Source: JALEFZ01 sp964564415 (lineage in GTDB: Bacteria > Bacteroidota > Bacteroidia > J057). From it: a stretch of DNA of 64,000 bases. The stretch lies in assembly GCA_964564415.1 (NCBI GenBank), contig CAZMAV010000012.1:1-64000 (forward strand), read 5' to 3'. Below are positions 25,954-35,099 of this stretch, one piece after another. Positions within the stretch are counted from its first letter, which is position 1. Every line of letters starts with the position of its first letter. Below the pieces are notes generated by a model. That model did no database searches, had not been told where the DNA came from, and was given only the letters and a program-made list of their open reading frames with translations. The position numbers and the translations under genes are program-made.

Positions 25954-27246
25954 TTATATCCTTTTATATCGCTCGTGGGCGGCCTTTTCAAGCTCTTCCC
26001 TGTGATCGGGATGGGCGATCTCGATCAGGGCCTTGGCCCGCTGTCTCAGGTTCTTTCCATACAGGTTGACCACCCCGTACTCAGTCACGACATAGTGAAC
26101 GTGGGCCCTTGTTGTCGTTACGCCTGCACCTTCCTTCAGAAAAGGAACTATTTTGGATACCCCTCTGTGGGTAGTTGCTGGCATGGCAATGATAGGCTTT
26201 CCCCCTTCAGAAAGGGAGGCTCCCCGGATAAAATCCATCTGCCCACCGACTCCGGAAAACTGCCGGGCACCGATGGTATCTGCACAAACCTGCCCGGTAA
26301 GGTCGATCTCAATGGCACTGTTGATGGCGGTTACCTTGGGATTGCGGCGAATGATGGAGGTGTCATTGGTATAAGCCGCATCCTTGAGGTGGACCAGGGG
26401 GTTGCGGTCAATAAAATCGTATACCTTCTGAGAACCCATGACGAAGGAGGAGGTAATCACATTGGGCAGGATTTTCTTATCCTCCCCCGTGATGACTCCC
26501 TTCTCCACCAGTTCGATCACCCCGTCGGAAAACATCTCTGTATGTATTCCCAGGCGGCGATGGCCGCCCAGGCTTTGCAAGGTAGCGTCCGGGATGGCCC
26601 CAATGCCCATTTGCAAGGTGGCTCCATTCTCTACCAGGTTGGCGATGTTTTGACCGATAAGCAGGTCTGTATCACTCAGGGGACGGGGGGGAACTTCATG
26701 AAGGTCCCTGTCCTCCTCCACCACAAGGTCAATCTCCTTTAAATTGATAAATCCATCTCCATGGGTACGAGGAACCTTAGGATTGACTTCAGCGATGATA
26801 AATTTTGCCTTTTCCAAAGCACCCAGGGTAACATCCACCGAAGAACCCAGGGAACAAAATCCGTGCTTGTCGGGTGGGGAGACAGAGATCAGGGCCACGT
26901 CAATGGGCAAAATACCCCTGCGAAACAAAAGTGGAATTTCACTGAGGAAAACAGGGATATAATCTGCCACCCCTTCGGTCAGGGCTTTTCGGATATTTCC
27001 CGCTACAAAGCAGGAGTTGGTATGAAAACTTTCAGCCATCTCAGGACTGGCATAGAGCGCCTCTCCTTCGGTGTGGATATGGACGATTTCTACATTTTTG
27101 AGTTCTGCTGCCCGTTCGGTCATGGCTTTGACCAGGGTCTTGGGGGTCATGGCTACTCCGTGTATGAAGACGCGGTCGCCAGAGTTGATATATTTTACGG
27201 CTTCTTCAGCATTCTTTTTCAAATGCTTGGAAGGGATATGTCTCAT
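25954..27246 (-). CDS. Acetyl-CoA hydrolase/4-hydroxybutyrate CoA-transferase family protein
   Basis: CoA-transferase of the AbfT/Cat type, moving CoA between acetyl-CoA and a short-chain carboxylate through a glutamyl-CoA intermediate. The 430-residue product contains the N-terminal half (GDRVFIHGVAMTPKTLV, ALISVSPPDKHGFCSLG) and the C-terminal half with GIHTEMFSDG, whose Glu is the likely catalytic residue, and GVGGQMDFIRGA, the oxyanion-side loop. The exact acid is uncertain; acetate, butyrate and 4-hydroxybutyrate enzymes look alike at this level. It is monocistronic by position. Confidence 0.92.
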   Translation of the reverse strand: MRHIPSKHLKKNAEEAVKYINSGDRVFIHGVAMTPKTLVKAMTERAAELKNVEIVHIHTEGEALYASPEMAESFHTNSCFVAGNIRKALTEGVADYIPVFLSEIPLLFRRGILPIDVALISVSPPDKHGFCSLGSSVDVTLGALEKAKFIIAEVNPKVPRTHGDGFINLKEIDLVVEEDRDLHEVPPRPLSDTDLLIGQNIANLVENGATLQMGIGAIPDATLQSLGGHRRLGIHTEMFSDGVIELVEKGVITGEDKKILPNVITSSFVMGSQKVYDFIDRNPLVHLKDAAYTNDTSIIRRNPKVTAINSAIEIDLTGQVCADTIGARQFSGVGGQMDFIRGASLSEGGKPIIAMPATTHRGVSKIVPFLKEGAGVTTTRAHVHYVVTEYGVVNLYGKNLRQRAKALIEIAHPDHREELEKAAHERYKRI

Positions 27247-27339
27247 AAAAATGGCTTGTTTTTGCGGCCGCTAAATAGGTAGGATTAGCACAAAAATAAA
27301 ATGACATATATCGGGATTGCAAGTGAGGATTGTCTTTGC

Positions 27340-28026
27340 TCATTTTGAGGCCGCTTCTTTTTCTTCATCCTCTCCTTCAGATGATTCTAGCATCTTGGTA
27401 ATGGCCTTTACATTGGCCTCAATGGGAACTACCCTGGCCGATTTTTCTCCTTCTTTTACATAGAATAGATATTCCCCATTGTGCCCGATGAGGTATACGT
27501 TTTCCTTGCTTCCATCCGTGAAGTAAACGCTGCGGTTCATCTTCACCTCTCCATTTTCAATTCGCTGGTTGAGCTTATCTCCTCCTCCAAAACCAAAGCC
27601 AATAAATCCAGCAAAAATAGCCAGACCTGCATACACGATCCATCCGGTATTTACATTTTTCCGGGCCAATTGCCTGTCGAGCTTTTCTATGTCGTGCTTT
27701 TCCCGATACTCACTCTTCTCCCTTTTTTTGATGTGCTGCCATCGTAGACTAAGTATTAATATCTGCATGAGCGCAGGAAGACCGATAAATATCACCAAAA
27801 GTATAGGAGCCTCTATAATCTGTATGACCGGACTCAGCAGAATATCTACGACATCGGAATAACTTAAAATATTGATTTTCAGAAAGGAATAAAAGATGGA
27901 ATCTGCCGCTATTCCAACCAGAAGCAGGTATAAGTAGCCCAGGGACAACATGTCCTGAACCGACCAAGCTTCAAACATCGACTTATCCTCATCTGTGGGT
28001 AGTCTGCCCAACTTAGATTTAGGCAT
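27340..28026 (-). CDS. Membrane protein of unknown function, coupled to DUF4177
   Basis: From the ATG at 28026 the product has 228 residues with three hydrophobic helices (near residues 28-50, 62-90 and 130-148), a charged stretch KKREKSEYREKHDIEKLDRQ between the second and third, and a C-terminal soluble domain with SVYFTDGSKENVYLIGHNG. The start overlaps the stop of the DUF4177 gene by eight bases. The tail ends in acidic residues. No family recognised; probably an inner-membrane protein. Confidence 0.75.
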   Translation of the reverse strand: MPKSKLGRLPTDEDKSMFEAWSVQDMLSLGYLYLLLVGIAADSIFYSFLKINILSYSDVVDILLSPVIQIIEAPILLVIFIGLPALMQILILSLRWQHIKKREKSEYREKHDIEKLDRQLARKNVNTGWIVYAGLAIFAGFIGFGFGGGDKLNQRIENGEVKMNRSVYFTDGSKENVYLIGHNGEYLFYVKEGEKSARVVPIEANVKAITKMLESSEGEDEEKEAASK

Positions 28027-28219
28027 CACGCTCAAAATAAAGATAGAAATAGACGGCAAAGCCAAAGTCCGTGGCATCGGTAGAGACCAGGCGCCAGCCT
28101 TCTTTGGCTTTTTCATCCAGTTTGGCCTGGATATCTCGTGAAGAATCCTTGACGATGTGCTCCTTGTCTGCCGTTAGCTTGGAATAGTAGATCAGAGATT
28201 CGAGCTTGTACTCTTTCAT
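28019..28219 (-). CDS. DUF4177 protein
   Basis: A 66-residue protein with the whole DUF4177 pattern: an opening strand (MKEYKLESLIYYSK), a central helix with DIQAKLDEKAKEGWRLVST, and a final strand FYLYFERDA. The EGWRLVS core is characteristic. Function is unknown. It is translationally coupled to the membrane protein that follows. Confidence 0.85.
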   Translation of the reverse strand: MKEYKLESLIYYSKLTADKEHIVKDSSRDIQAKLDEKAKEGWRLVSTDATDFGFAVYFYLYFERDA

Positions 28220-28272
28220 GTTTGTTACTTAAAGAGGTAAGGGTTTCCATCCCTTTATTTAGAAGAATGAAA

Positions 28273-28296
28273 GGGCTAGGATTTTCTTCCTGGCCC
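28273..28296 (-). terminator. Terminator-like hairpin after the broken thioredoxin-like gene
   Basis: GGGCTAGGA (28273-28281) and TCCTGGCCC (28288-28296) form a 9-bp stem with one wobble. On the minus strand it is followed by CTTTCATTCTT, a moderately T-rich tail. Confidence 0.5.
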
Positions 28297-28353
28297 CATT
28301 CAAATAAATAAATAACTCTTAATCTCGAAAATAATTTTGAATAATGGTAGAAT

Positions 28354-29565
28354 TTATTTCGTCAGGTAGTAGAAAGTTTTTTCCGTTGATACCTTCTCCA
28401 ACCTTATCCCATAGCTTTCTAAGCTTTTTTTCAAGGATTTCATGCTTTCATTCTCAAGGATAAGGTTCATAGGCTCGCTGTTATCCGTACCATTTACAAA
28501 ATAGACTCCCATCTTATCTTCTAGTACAGGAATAAAGTGACTGACATTATTTAGAGTTATAATGGTCTTACCCCCCTCATGGCTGATCGATTATTGTTTG
28601 GCTTCGCTGATTTCCAGCTTCGAGGGGTCAAATATTTCGATCTGATAGGCATCAATTTTTTTCTCTTGTACCTCCATCTTCAATAATAATGAGGTCAAAA
28701 TCTGATCGATTAACTCTAGCCTACTTTTCTCTTTATTTGTAGCATATCGATTTAGATAGCTAAAATCAAATCTTTTGCCTTGGAAATCTTCGGGTAGCAC
28801 ATAACTAGCCTCACTTTCAGTCATTAGATCTCCCACAATTCCCGCTAGATTGTCCCCTTTTGTCAATAGCCCTACAGGCATAGCGCTGAATTGAAAAATA
28901 CCATCCCCTTCTTTGAAGGTTGACTCATACATCTTAAATTTAAACAGTAGGGTGGTATCCCTGATCGAAGCCACATAGGACTTCAGGCTTCTCGGATCTT
29001 CTTTCTTTGATTTTTTATCTGCTTTTTCCTTTTTCTCTACCTGCTTGTCAGTCTTTTCTGGCTGTTTTGCTGCCAGGGCATTTCCCTTCATTTCCCCTGC
29101 CAAAAAGGCCGAAATTTGCTCCTTGCTCAGTTCGTCGGACTGCCCCCTCCATCTCGCAATCCCTTCCTTGTTTATCATGAAAGTGACGGGAATTCCTGTT
29201 ACGCTAAAGTTATCGTGGATTATCCGATCTACATCGGTAGCTACGGCAGACTCAAATCTTACCCGCTTGAGGGTATTTTGGATCTTTTTCGGACTCTCAT
29301 CAGAGATAGAAATAAAAATCAGGTCTTCCCAATCGGCAAAAGCCTCTTTCATTTTGTTGAAGTGAGGGACAGCCTTAAGACAGGGACCCCACCAGGTCGC
29401 CCAAAAGTCCATGATGAAGTATTTGCCCTCCAGCGAAGTGTCCTGAGGGACATTCTTTATCCAGTCGCTGATATGTATCTTCGGTGCTTTTGTCTGCTTG
29501 GTCTAAGCCAAACCGCTAGACGCAAAGAGGATCAACACCATGAAAAGTGAGAAAATTCTGTGCAT
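28354..29565 (-). pseudogene. Thioredoxin-like (TlpA-type) protein gene with two in-frame stops
   Basis: The frame starts at ATG 29565 with a signal peptide (MHRIFSLFMVLILFASSGLA) and meets TAG at 29503-29505, just where the common LA-Q cleavage context would have CAG. It then runs open through a TlpA-like domain whose active site reads WATWWGPC: the first catalytic cysteine of CGPC is Trp. A lysine-rich linker and a C-terminal domain follow. After EISEAKQ there is a TAA at 28591-28593, and the same frame continues as a protein-like stretch (ITLNNVSHFIPVLEDKMGVY …) to the stop at 28354. Three independent lesions mark a decayed thiol-disulfide oxidoreductase gene. Confidence 0.8.
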
Positions 29566-29706
29566 AATCAATATGTACTTTGCTGTCTACCTATTTAATC
29601 CACTTCTAAAATATTTTGTTTTAAAAAATATGATATCCGCAGACTTGAGGGAATTCTCTGTGTTTTGCTATCATCTTTAAGTAGGCGGACATTTTAAATT
29701 TCTATA

Positions 29707-29737
29707 GAAAAAGAGCTACCCATGATTTGGATAGCTC
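29707..29737 (-). terminator. Terminator of the M48 protease gene
   Basis: GAGCTA (29713-29718) pairs with TAGCTC (29732-29737), with further CC/GG pairing inside. On the minus strand the stem is followed by five T. It lies 26 bp beyond the protease stop. Confidence 0.65.
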
Positions 29738-29762
29738 GCCATATATGCTCTTTGAATCAAGT

Positions 29763-31061
29763 CTATTTATGGATCAAACTCCAGTTTCCATTAGGGGCGA
29801 GGATGGCACGTAAGATAGTTTTATTGTCCCGGTTGAGTTGTTCCAAGCTCCGGATCATGGGATCAGGTATGTCGTAGTACCAATAGCCATTTTTTCCTCT
29901 CAAAATCAGCCATTCTCCATTCTGACCCAACTCGACCTGCTTGATTTCCTCTCCATCTTTGTTGAATTGGTCCAGCCGATCGGCCATTTCTTGGGGAATG
30001 CCATTGTACCAATAGCCATTGAGATCTCTCAGGATCATCCACGAGCCATCACAGCCCAATTCAACCTGCTTGATCTCCTCCCCATCGCGATTAAACTGGT
30101 CCAACTTTTTGGCCATGGCATTTGGGATGCCTTTATACCAATAGCCGCTGCGGTCCCTAAGGATGATCCAGGAACCATCACATCCCAGTTCCACTTGCTT
30201 GATCTCTTCTCCAGACTTGTTGAATTCATTCAACTTATCCACCAAGCCAGTGGGAATTCCATTGTACCAATAGCCATTCCTATCTCTGAGAATGATCCAC
30301 TTGCCGCTGCTGACCATTTCCACATCTTTGACCAGTTCTCCGTCTCTCTGAAAATGCTGAATACGGTCTTTTAAGACGGAGCCCAAGTAGGGTTCAAAGG
30401 TAAACTTGTAAGTCCTGGCGGGAATTCGGGGCATATCCACCTTGGGCTGCTCCATAGGCCTCTTGACAGGCTTGGTATCTCCCGCTAATTCTTTGGCGGC
30501 AAACCAGCCATTGGTGATGGCTGCCAGTCGGGCCGATTTGGCTGGATGGGTGTAACTGCCCTTGTCGCTACCGATTTTTTCCATGGCAGCCCGGGCTTCA
30601 CTTAGGGTAGCCCCCATTTTGTAGAGAACAAAGCCGGAAAATTTATCCGCCTCCAGTTCTTTATCCGGCCGACTTCCCACATGGTCCAGGGTATGGCCGG
30701 AAAGGTGATGGCCAATCTCATGAGCCAAAATACTTACCGCAGACCAGTCGGTATAAGTACTTTTCTTTACCTGCTCCATGAAGTACTGGTTGTACAGGAT
30801 AAAGCGTTCGTTTCCTCTGACCACAGCAGCAGCGTTGGGTACATTGGCAGCCTTGATGGTAAAATTAGAAGGCAGTCCTGTGTACTTCATGATGCGGCGC
30901 AGGGTGCGCTTGGCTTCATCATCCGAAGCAAAACCATAAATGTCCTGTTCTTCCAGCTCATCTGTGTAACTACAGGAGTGGTCGATGTAAATTCTTTCCT
31001 GGGCCAGGCTCCAAGCTCCAAAAAGGAAGAAGACTAGGAAGAGGGGGATGAATCTGTACAT
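29763..31061 (-). CDS. Exported M48-family metalloprotease with C-terminal 43-residue repeats
   Basis: The ATG at 31061 starts a signal peptide (MYRFIPLFLVFFLFGAWSLAQ); an earlier ATG at 31103 would bury it. The catalytic domain has HEIGHHLSGH (zinc HExxH) and ELEADKFSGF, the usual third-ligand motif. From about residue 220 the protein is built from four full and one partial copies of a 43-residue repeat with the core GSWIILRDRNGYWYNGIP and EEIKQVELG. The repeats may form a small propeller or solenoid that binds substrate or the envelope. Periplasmic or outer-membrane location is likely; no T9SS tail is present. Confidence 0.88.
   Translation of the reverse strand: MYRFIPLFLVFFLFGAWSLAQERIYIDHSCSYTDELEEQDIYGFASDDEAKRTLRRIMKYTGLPSNFTIKAANVPNAAAVVRGNERFILYNQYFMEQVKKSTYTDWSAVSILAHEIGHHLSGHTLDHVGSRPDKELEADKFSGFVLYKMGATLSEARAAMEKIGSDKGSYTHPAKSARLAAITNGWFAAKELAGDTKPVKRPMEQPKVDMPRIPARTYKFTFEPYLGSVLKDRIQHFQRDGELVKDVEMVSSGKWIILRDRNGYWYNGIPTGLVDKLNEFNKSGEEIKQVELGCDGSWIILRDRSGYWYKGIPNAMAKKLDQFNRDGEEIKQVELGCDGSWMILRDLNGYWYNGIPQEMADRLDQFNKDGEEIKQVELGQNGEWLILRGKNGYWYYDIPDPMIRSLEQLNRDNKTILRAILAPNGNWSLIHK
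29850..30335 (-). repeat. 129-bp tandem coding repeats in the M48 gene
   Basis: The segment around ACCAATAGCCATT (plus-strand reading) recurs at 129-bp steps with high identity, corresponding to the 43-residue protein repeats. The low divergence at the DNA level suggests recent duplication or gene conversion. It is coding, not a CRISPR. Confidence 0.8.
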
Positions 31062-31145
31062 GAGAAAAATTTTGGGGACTGTAACATGCACCTGGCGGGC
31101 CATTAAAGATTAAGCTGACAGCCCCAAGGGCAAAAAGCCTTTTAT

Positions 31146-32672
31146 TCAAACCATGACTCGCTGCACTTTCTCCAGGAGGAGTTCATAATAATTCTTTTGG
31201 GGTTCCAGTTTGGACCTCAGGTACAGTTCGTATAGGATGATTTCATTGTCTCCGATTTCGGAGGGCGTAAACTCCTCATTGAAGCCTTTGAGGGCAGATT
31301 TGAGAAAGACTTTCCGGCCTTCTTTTTCGGCGGTGTTGAGTCGGAGAAGAATATCCAGGAATCTACTGGCCTTGGCATAATCCTCATCCTTCATGAGGCT
31401 GCGGAAGTTTTTCTTCATCCCTTTGTAAGATGACTCAACTTCATCATACCTGCCAGCCTCATAAAGGTTGACCAGGCGGAATATCTTGACGTAAAAGCGT
31501 ATTTCTGATTCGATCCCAGGGAAGTAGCTCCTCTGAATGAGCTTTTCCAGGATGTTTACCGCGTGGTCGTACTGGCGCTGGCAAAAATGCTGATCTGCCA
31601 GACTTATGAGAAGGTATTGCTCGTTGGAGTCTTTTTTCAGGATTTCCTTTTGGGCAAAGGCCTGTTCCAGGACCTGGGCAGATTCATTCAACCTACCCTT
31701 GAGTTTGAGGGCAATGATGCGGTTGGAGTAATAGTGAAAAGCGAACTCGGCAAAATTCTGCTTTTCAAACATGTGCAGTTCTTCGTAGAAGGTTTCCAAC
31801 TCTTCCAGGGCAGCATCCAGGTCAAGGATTTTCAGCATGGAGTTGATGCGGTAGACGCGGAGGCGCAGCTTGGTGTTGTGGTTTTCCTTGGTAAAAATGC
31901 CCTCCTCCTTAAACTTTACCAGCATTTCGCCAGAGTAATCCACCAATTCCTTGTAGGCTCCCTTCTGAATCAGGATGGGGATGACCGTATTCATGATCAT
32001 GATACGGCCGTCGGAGCTGCGAAAAATATGCTCATGCTCCTCAAATTCGGTTTTGAGGTTTTCGAGGGTCTGTATGACTGAGGGGCTGCGCTTTGACCGG
32101 GCAAAATTGCGCCGAGATAGCTGTCGGGTAATGCTACCCAGCACTTCGCTGCTAGCCCTCAGCTTTTCTATATTCCTGAGGTTTTCCTTTCTCCTTTCCA
32201 GGACTTTTTCTATGTCAACTTCAAAGTGCATGGCCAGTTTGACCATTTCATCATAGATGACTTCGAGTATGTTGAACTGATCGAGCTCGCTGGCAGCTTT
32301 CTCTGCTTTTTTTAATTGATAAAAGGCTTCCCGATACAGTCCTCGCTTTCGAAGCAACATACACAGCTGGATGTTGCTCAGGGATTCGATCGAGTTTTTG
32401 TAGTTAAAGTGGTAAAAAAGCAGGCTTTTTTCCAGGTTTTGGAGGAGCTTGTTGCGCAGGCGATAGTAGGAATTTTTGGCCTTGCTATCGGTACTAGCGT
32501 AGAGCTGGGTGATGACATCGAGTTCGGTATCCTTGAAATCACCAGAGCGTATGGCGTCAAAGAGGACCAGAAGCTTTTTTTCTTCATCGGCTTTGAAGCG
32601 GTTGGAGAGAATCTTAAATCTCCTTACTTCATCACTGGTCAGGTTTTCAATTATTTTTTCCAGAATATCCAC
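31146..32672 (-). CDS. Helical-repeat protein, paralogue of the 6.4-7.9 kb gene
   Basis: A 508-residue alpha-helical protein starting at GTG 32672 (MDILEKIIENLTSDEVRRFK). The first 90 residues match the module at the N-terminus of the 6402-7865 protein: same spacing from start to the Thr-x-x-Glu motif, then an acidic-basic helix, a LYASTDSKAKNSYYRLRNKLL segment and the helix that follows. The rest is TPR-like with regularly spaced aromatic and Leu residues. No signal peptide. Unknown function; the N-terminal module resembles a small helical interaction domain. It lies 85 bp upstream of the M48 gene on the same strand. Confidence 0.78.
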   Translation of the reverse strand: MDILEKIIENLTSDEVRRFKILSNRFKADEEKKLLVLFDAIRSGDFKDTELDVITQLYASTDSKAKNSYYRLRNKLLQNLEKSLLFYHFNYKNSIESLSNIQLCMLLRKRGLYREAFYQLKKAEKAASELDQFNILEVIYDEMVKLAMHFEVDIEKVLERRKENLRNIEKLRASSEVLGSITRQLSRRNFARSKRSPSVIQTLENLKTEFEEHEHIFRSSDGRIMIMNTVIPILIQKGAYKELVDYSGEMLVKFKEEGIFTKENHNTKLRLRVYRINSMLKILDLDAALEELETFYEELHMFEKQNFAEFAFHYYSNRIIALKLKGRLNESAQVLEQAFAQKEILKKDSNEQYLLISLADQHFCQRQYDHAVNILEKLIQRSYFPGIESEIRFYVKIFRLVNLYEAGRYDEVESSYKGMKKNFRSLMKDEDYAKASRFLDILLRLNTAEKEGRKVFLKSALKGFNEEFTPSEIGDNEIILYELYLRSKLEPQKNYYELLLEKVQRVMV

Positions 32673-32915
32673 AGAGCAAGATCATAAAAGGTTTGAAAGA
32701 AGAATAACAGGGGATATCATCAGCAGACCGTTGTTATACGTCTAAAAGGTAGTAAGGTCAACCATATATAACAAAATTACCCTTAAAATATACTTATTTT
32801 GTCAAAGAATAAGAACAATCCAGTATTAAATTTTTGCTTACACCAAATTATTTTGATCATGGATGTAAACCTAAGCCATATTTTTTAAGTTCAGGTTTTT
32901 ATTTCCTACAAAAAA

Positions 32916-33710
32916 TCAGTCTAAAGTGCTGTCAGAAGCCTCTCTGGTCATCTTTTGGGACAATTCTTTGCCCAAATACTGGTCTATCAGGTAATGTATC
33001 AGGTAAAGCATAGGGGTAAGGAGAATGGCCATTCCTACCTTATATAGGTAGTTGACCGTCCCCGTAGAGAAGACCCTGACCATAGACCACTTAAGTTCCG
33101 GCTCAGGACCTATGTAGAAGGCAATAAACAAAACGATAAAACTGTCTATCAATTGAGATACCATGGTAGACCCCGTAGCTCTAAGCCATATCCGCTTTTC
33201 TCCGGTAAAACTTCTCAGCCGCTGGAAGACCACTACGTCTACTACCTGACCTACCAGAAAGGCAATCAAGGATCCTACAATGATCCAAAGTCCCTGACCA
33301 AATACCCGTTCAAAAGCTACATTAACACTAGGCTTGATATCCCCGTTGATTTCCAGCCAGAAATCCGCAGGCACGACTTCTATGGCAAGAAATACCATAA
33401 TATAGGCATATATGATCAGGCCCACCGTGAGGTAAGAAAGCTGGCGCACCCCACCTTTGCCAAAATATTCATTGATGATATCTGTCATGATAAAGACCAC
33501 CGGCCACAGGAGTACCCCGGCCGTCATGCTGAAAGACTGATTGGGAATGCCAAAGACCGTCCAGTTTAATGGCTCAAAGCCCAGGCTCTTTTCCAGGGAA
33601 AATAGCTTGACGCCGATAAATTCCGCAATGAGGGCGTTGGTGATGAAAAACCCTCCCAGGATCAGGAAGAGAATTTGCTGCTTGGAAAACTGGCTGCTAG
33701 ACTTGCTCAT
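32916..33710 (-). CDS. yhhQ: Queuosine precursor transporter (YhhQ/DUF165 family)
   Basis: A 264-residue membrane protein with six or seven helices, of the family that imports queuine or preQ bases for tRNA modification. Typical segments are FFITNALIAEFIGVKLF in helix 1, MTDIINEYFGKGGVRQLSY after helix 2, GQVVDVVVFQRLR and the ATGSTMVSQLIDSFIVLF helix. Its start overlaps the end of rnz by 14 bases, placing it in the STAS-rnz-yhhQ run. queA, the late queuosine gene, is 8 kb away. Confidence 0.92.
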   Translation of the reverse strand: MSKSSSQFSKQQILFLILGGFFITNALIAEFIGVKLFSLEKSLGFEPLNWTVFGIPNQSFSMTAGVLLWPVVFIMTDIINEYFGKGGVRQLSYLTVGLIIYAYIMVFLAIEVVPADFWLEINGDIKPSVNVAFERVFGQGLWIIVGSLIAFLVGQVVDVVVFQRLRSFTGEKRIWLRATGSTMVSQLIDSFIVLFIAFYIGPEPELKWSMVRVFSTGTVNYLYKVGMAILLTPMLYLIHYLIDQYLGKELSQKMTREASDSTLD

Positions 33711-34644
33711 AAGCCTTCATTATGTCTTTGAGGTTGATCACCTGACCTTCTTTGGCGACATCTACCCGAGCAAATATTTCCTTTGCTTCTTCAATAAAGG
33801 GGTTGAGGTCCCTGTACCTGGCCGAAAAATGGCCCAATAGCAAGTGCTTGACCTGAGCGAGTTTGGCCAGGGTGGCCGCTTCCCTGGCGGTGCTGTGAAA
33901 AGTCTCATCCGCCCGCCCCTTCAAATCATGAAGAAAGGTGGCCTCGTGATAGAGCAAGGTAGAATTTCTTATATACCGGGCCAGCCCCTCCACAAAGCGG
34001 GTATCTGAACAATAGGCATAAGAAAGGGGCTTATCCGCCTCCCCCAGTACCATTTCGGGCCTAATTTCTCTCCCATCTTCCAGATCTATGGTATTGCCCT
34101 GCTTCAAAAGCTTGAAATAATTGTTGGGTACCCCAAGTGCCTTTGCCTTATAAAAGTCAAATTTTGCCCTTTTATTGATCTCTTTAAACAAAAATCCCCG
34201 ACAAAATACCCGATGCTCCAAAGGTAACAGGTTGACCTCGTATTTGTCTGTCTGATAGATGATAGATCCCGGCTTAAAATCTTCAAGGGGGAAAAATTCA
34301 ATCTCGTAAGAAAAATAGCTCTGGGTCTGATCAAAAATCACCTCCAGCACCTGCTTGAGTCCAGCTGGGGCAAAGAGTTTAAGGGGGTGGGTACGCTCAT
34401 ACATGGAGAGGGAATTGAGCAGGCCGGGTACGCCAAGGACATGATCTCCATGCATATGCGAAATGAAAATGGCATCCAGCCGGGAAAACTTGACCCGGTT
34501 GCGAATCAGCTGAATTTGCGCACCTTCCCCACAATCGACCAGGTGATGGCGATCGTTGATGCTTACCACTTGAGAGGAAGGCAAGCGGGAGTTGGTCGGA
34601 ATGGCAGAACCCGTTCCAAAAATGCGAACTTCAAAATTACTCAC
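33697..34644 (-). CDS. rnz: Ribonuclease Z
   Basis: Metallo-beta-lactamase-fold endonuclease that trims tRNA 3' ends. The 315-residue protein begins at GTG 34644 with FEVRIFGTGSAIPT and has the zinc motif SHMHGDHVLG near residue 62, the CSDTRF aspartate segment, HEATF, and the C-terminal LLLGHFSARY with the final metal histidine. The mature-tRNA-binding flexible arm region lies in the middle. It lies between the STAS gene and yhhQ and overlaps the latter. Confidence 0.95.
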   Translation of the reverse strand: MSNFEVRIFGTGSAIPTNSRLPSSQVVSINDRHHLVDCGEGAQIQLIRNRVKFSRLDAIFISHMHGDHVLGVPGLLNSLSMYERTHPLKLFAPAGLKQVLEVIFDQTQSYFSYEIEFFPLEDFKPGSIIYQTDKYEVNLLPLEHRVFCRGFLFKEINKRAKFDFYKAKALGVPNNYFKLLKQGNTIDLEDGREIRPEMVLGEADKPLSYAYCSDTRFVEGLARYIRNSTLLYHEATFLHDLKGRADETFHSTAREAATLAKLAQVKHLLLGHFSARYRDLNPFIEEAKEIFARVDVAKEGQVINLKDIMKAYEQV

Positions 34645-34683
34645 CCCGGGTGTTGAATCTTTTCGATAATAGTGGCGTAACTT

Positions 34684-35058
34684 CTAGTCGGCGGACTTGA
34701 TGTCGTTTTCTATGTCGTTCATGAAGATCGCTTCCTGGGCCTCCTCGAAGGTGGGGCGTAGGCTAAGTACCCCGTTGAGTTGTGAAATTTCTATGAGCTT
34801 ATCTACATGGGGATTGATACTGCAGAGCACCATAAGCCCTCCGGCCTGATCAAACAGTCGGTTGGCGGTAAGAATGGCACTGAGTCCAGAACTGTCCACA
34901 TATTTTACCTCGGACAGGTCCAGGATAAGATTTCTGACACCTTTTGTATGTTGGTTGACGAATTCTGCTTTTAGTTTGGGGGAAATTCTGCTGTCTAGCT
35001 TCTCCTCCAGCAATTTAAAGCTTGTCAATCGTTCTTCGACGTTAACTTCTAATTTCAT
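34684..35058 (-). CDS. STAS-domain anti-sigma factor antagonist
   Basis: A 124-residue single STAS domain of the SpoIIAA type. The phosphorylatable loop reads KYVDSSGLSAIL, with the candidate serine at residue 57, and the preceding strand is NLILDLSEV. Such proteins bind an anti-sigma kinase and switch partners on phosphorylation. No anti-sigma factor or sigma factor gene is adjacent, so its partner is not known. It lies 39 bp upstream of rnz on the same strand. Confidence 0.9.
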   Translation of the reverse strand: MKLEVNVEERLTSFKLLEEKLDSRISPKLKAEFVNQHTKGVRNLILDLSEVKYVDSSGLSAILTANRLFDQAGGLMVLCSINPHVDKLIEISQLNGVLSLRPTFEEAQEAIFMNDIENDIKSAD

Positions 35059-35099
35059 ACGTTTCCATCTCGTTAATCAAGCCAAAGATAATCAAAGTT

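Noticed and set aside
29850..30335. Regular repeats that could be taken for a CRISPR array
   Set aside because: The repeats are 129 bp, continuous, in frame and translate to a protein repeat. There are no unique spacers and no cas genes.
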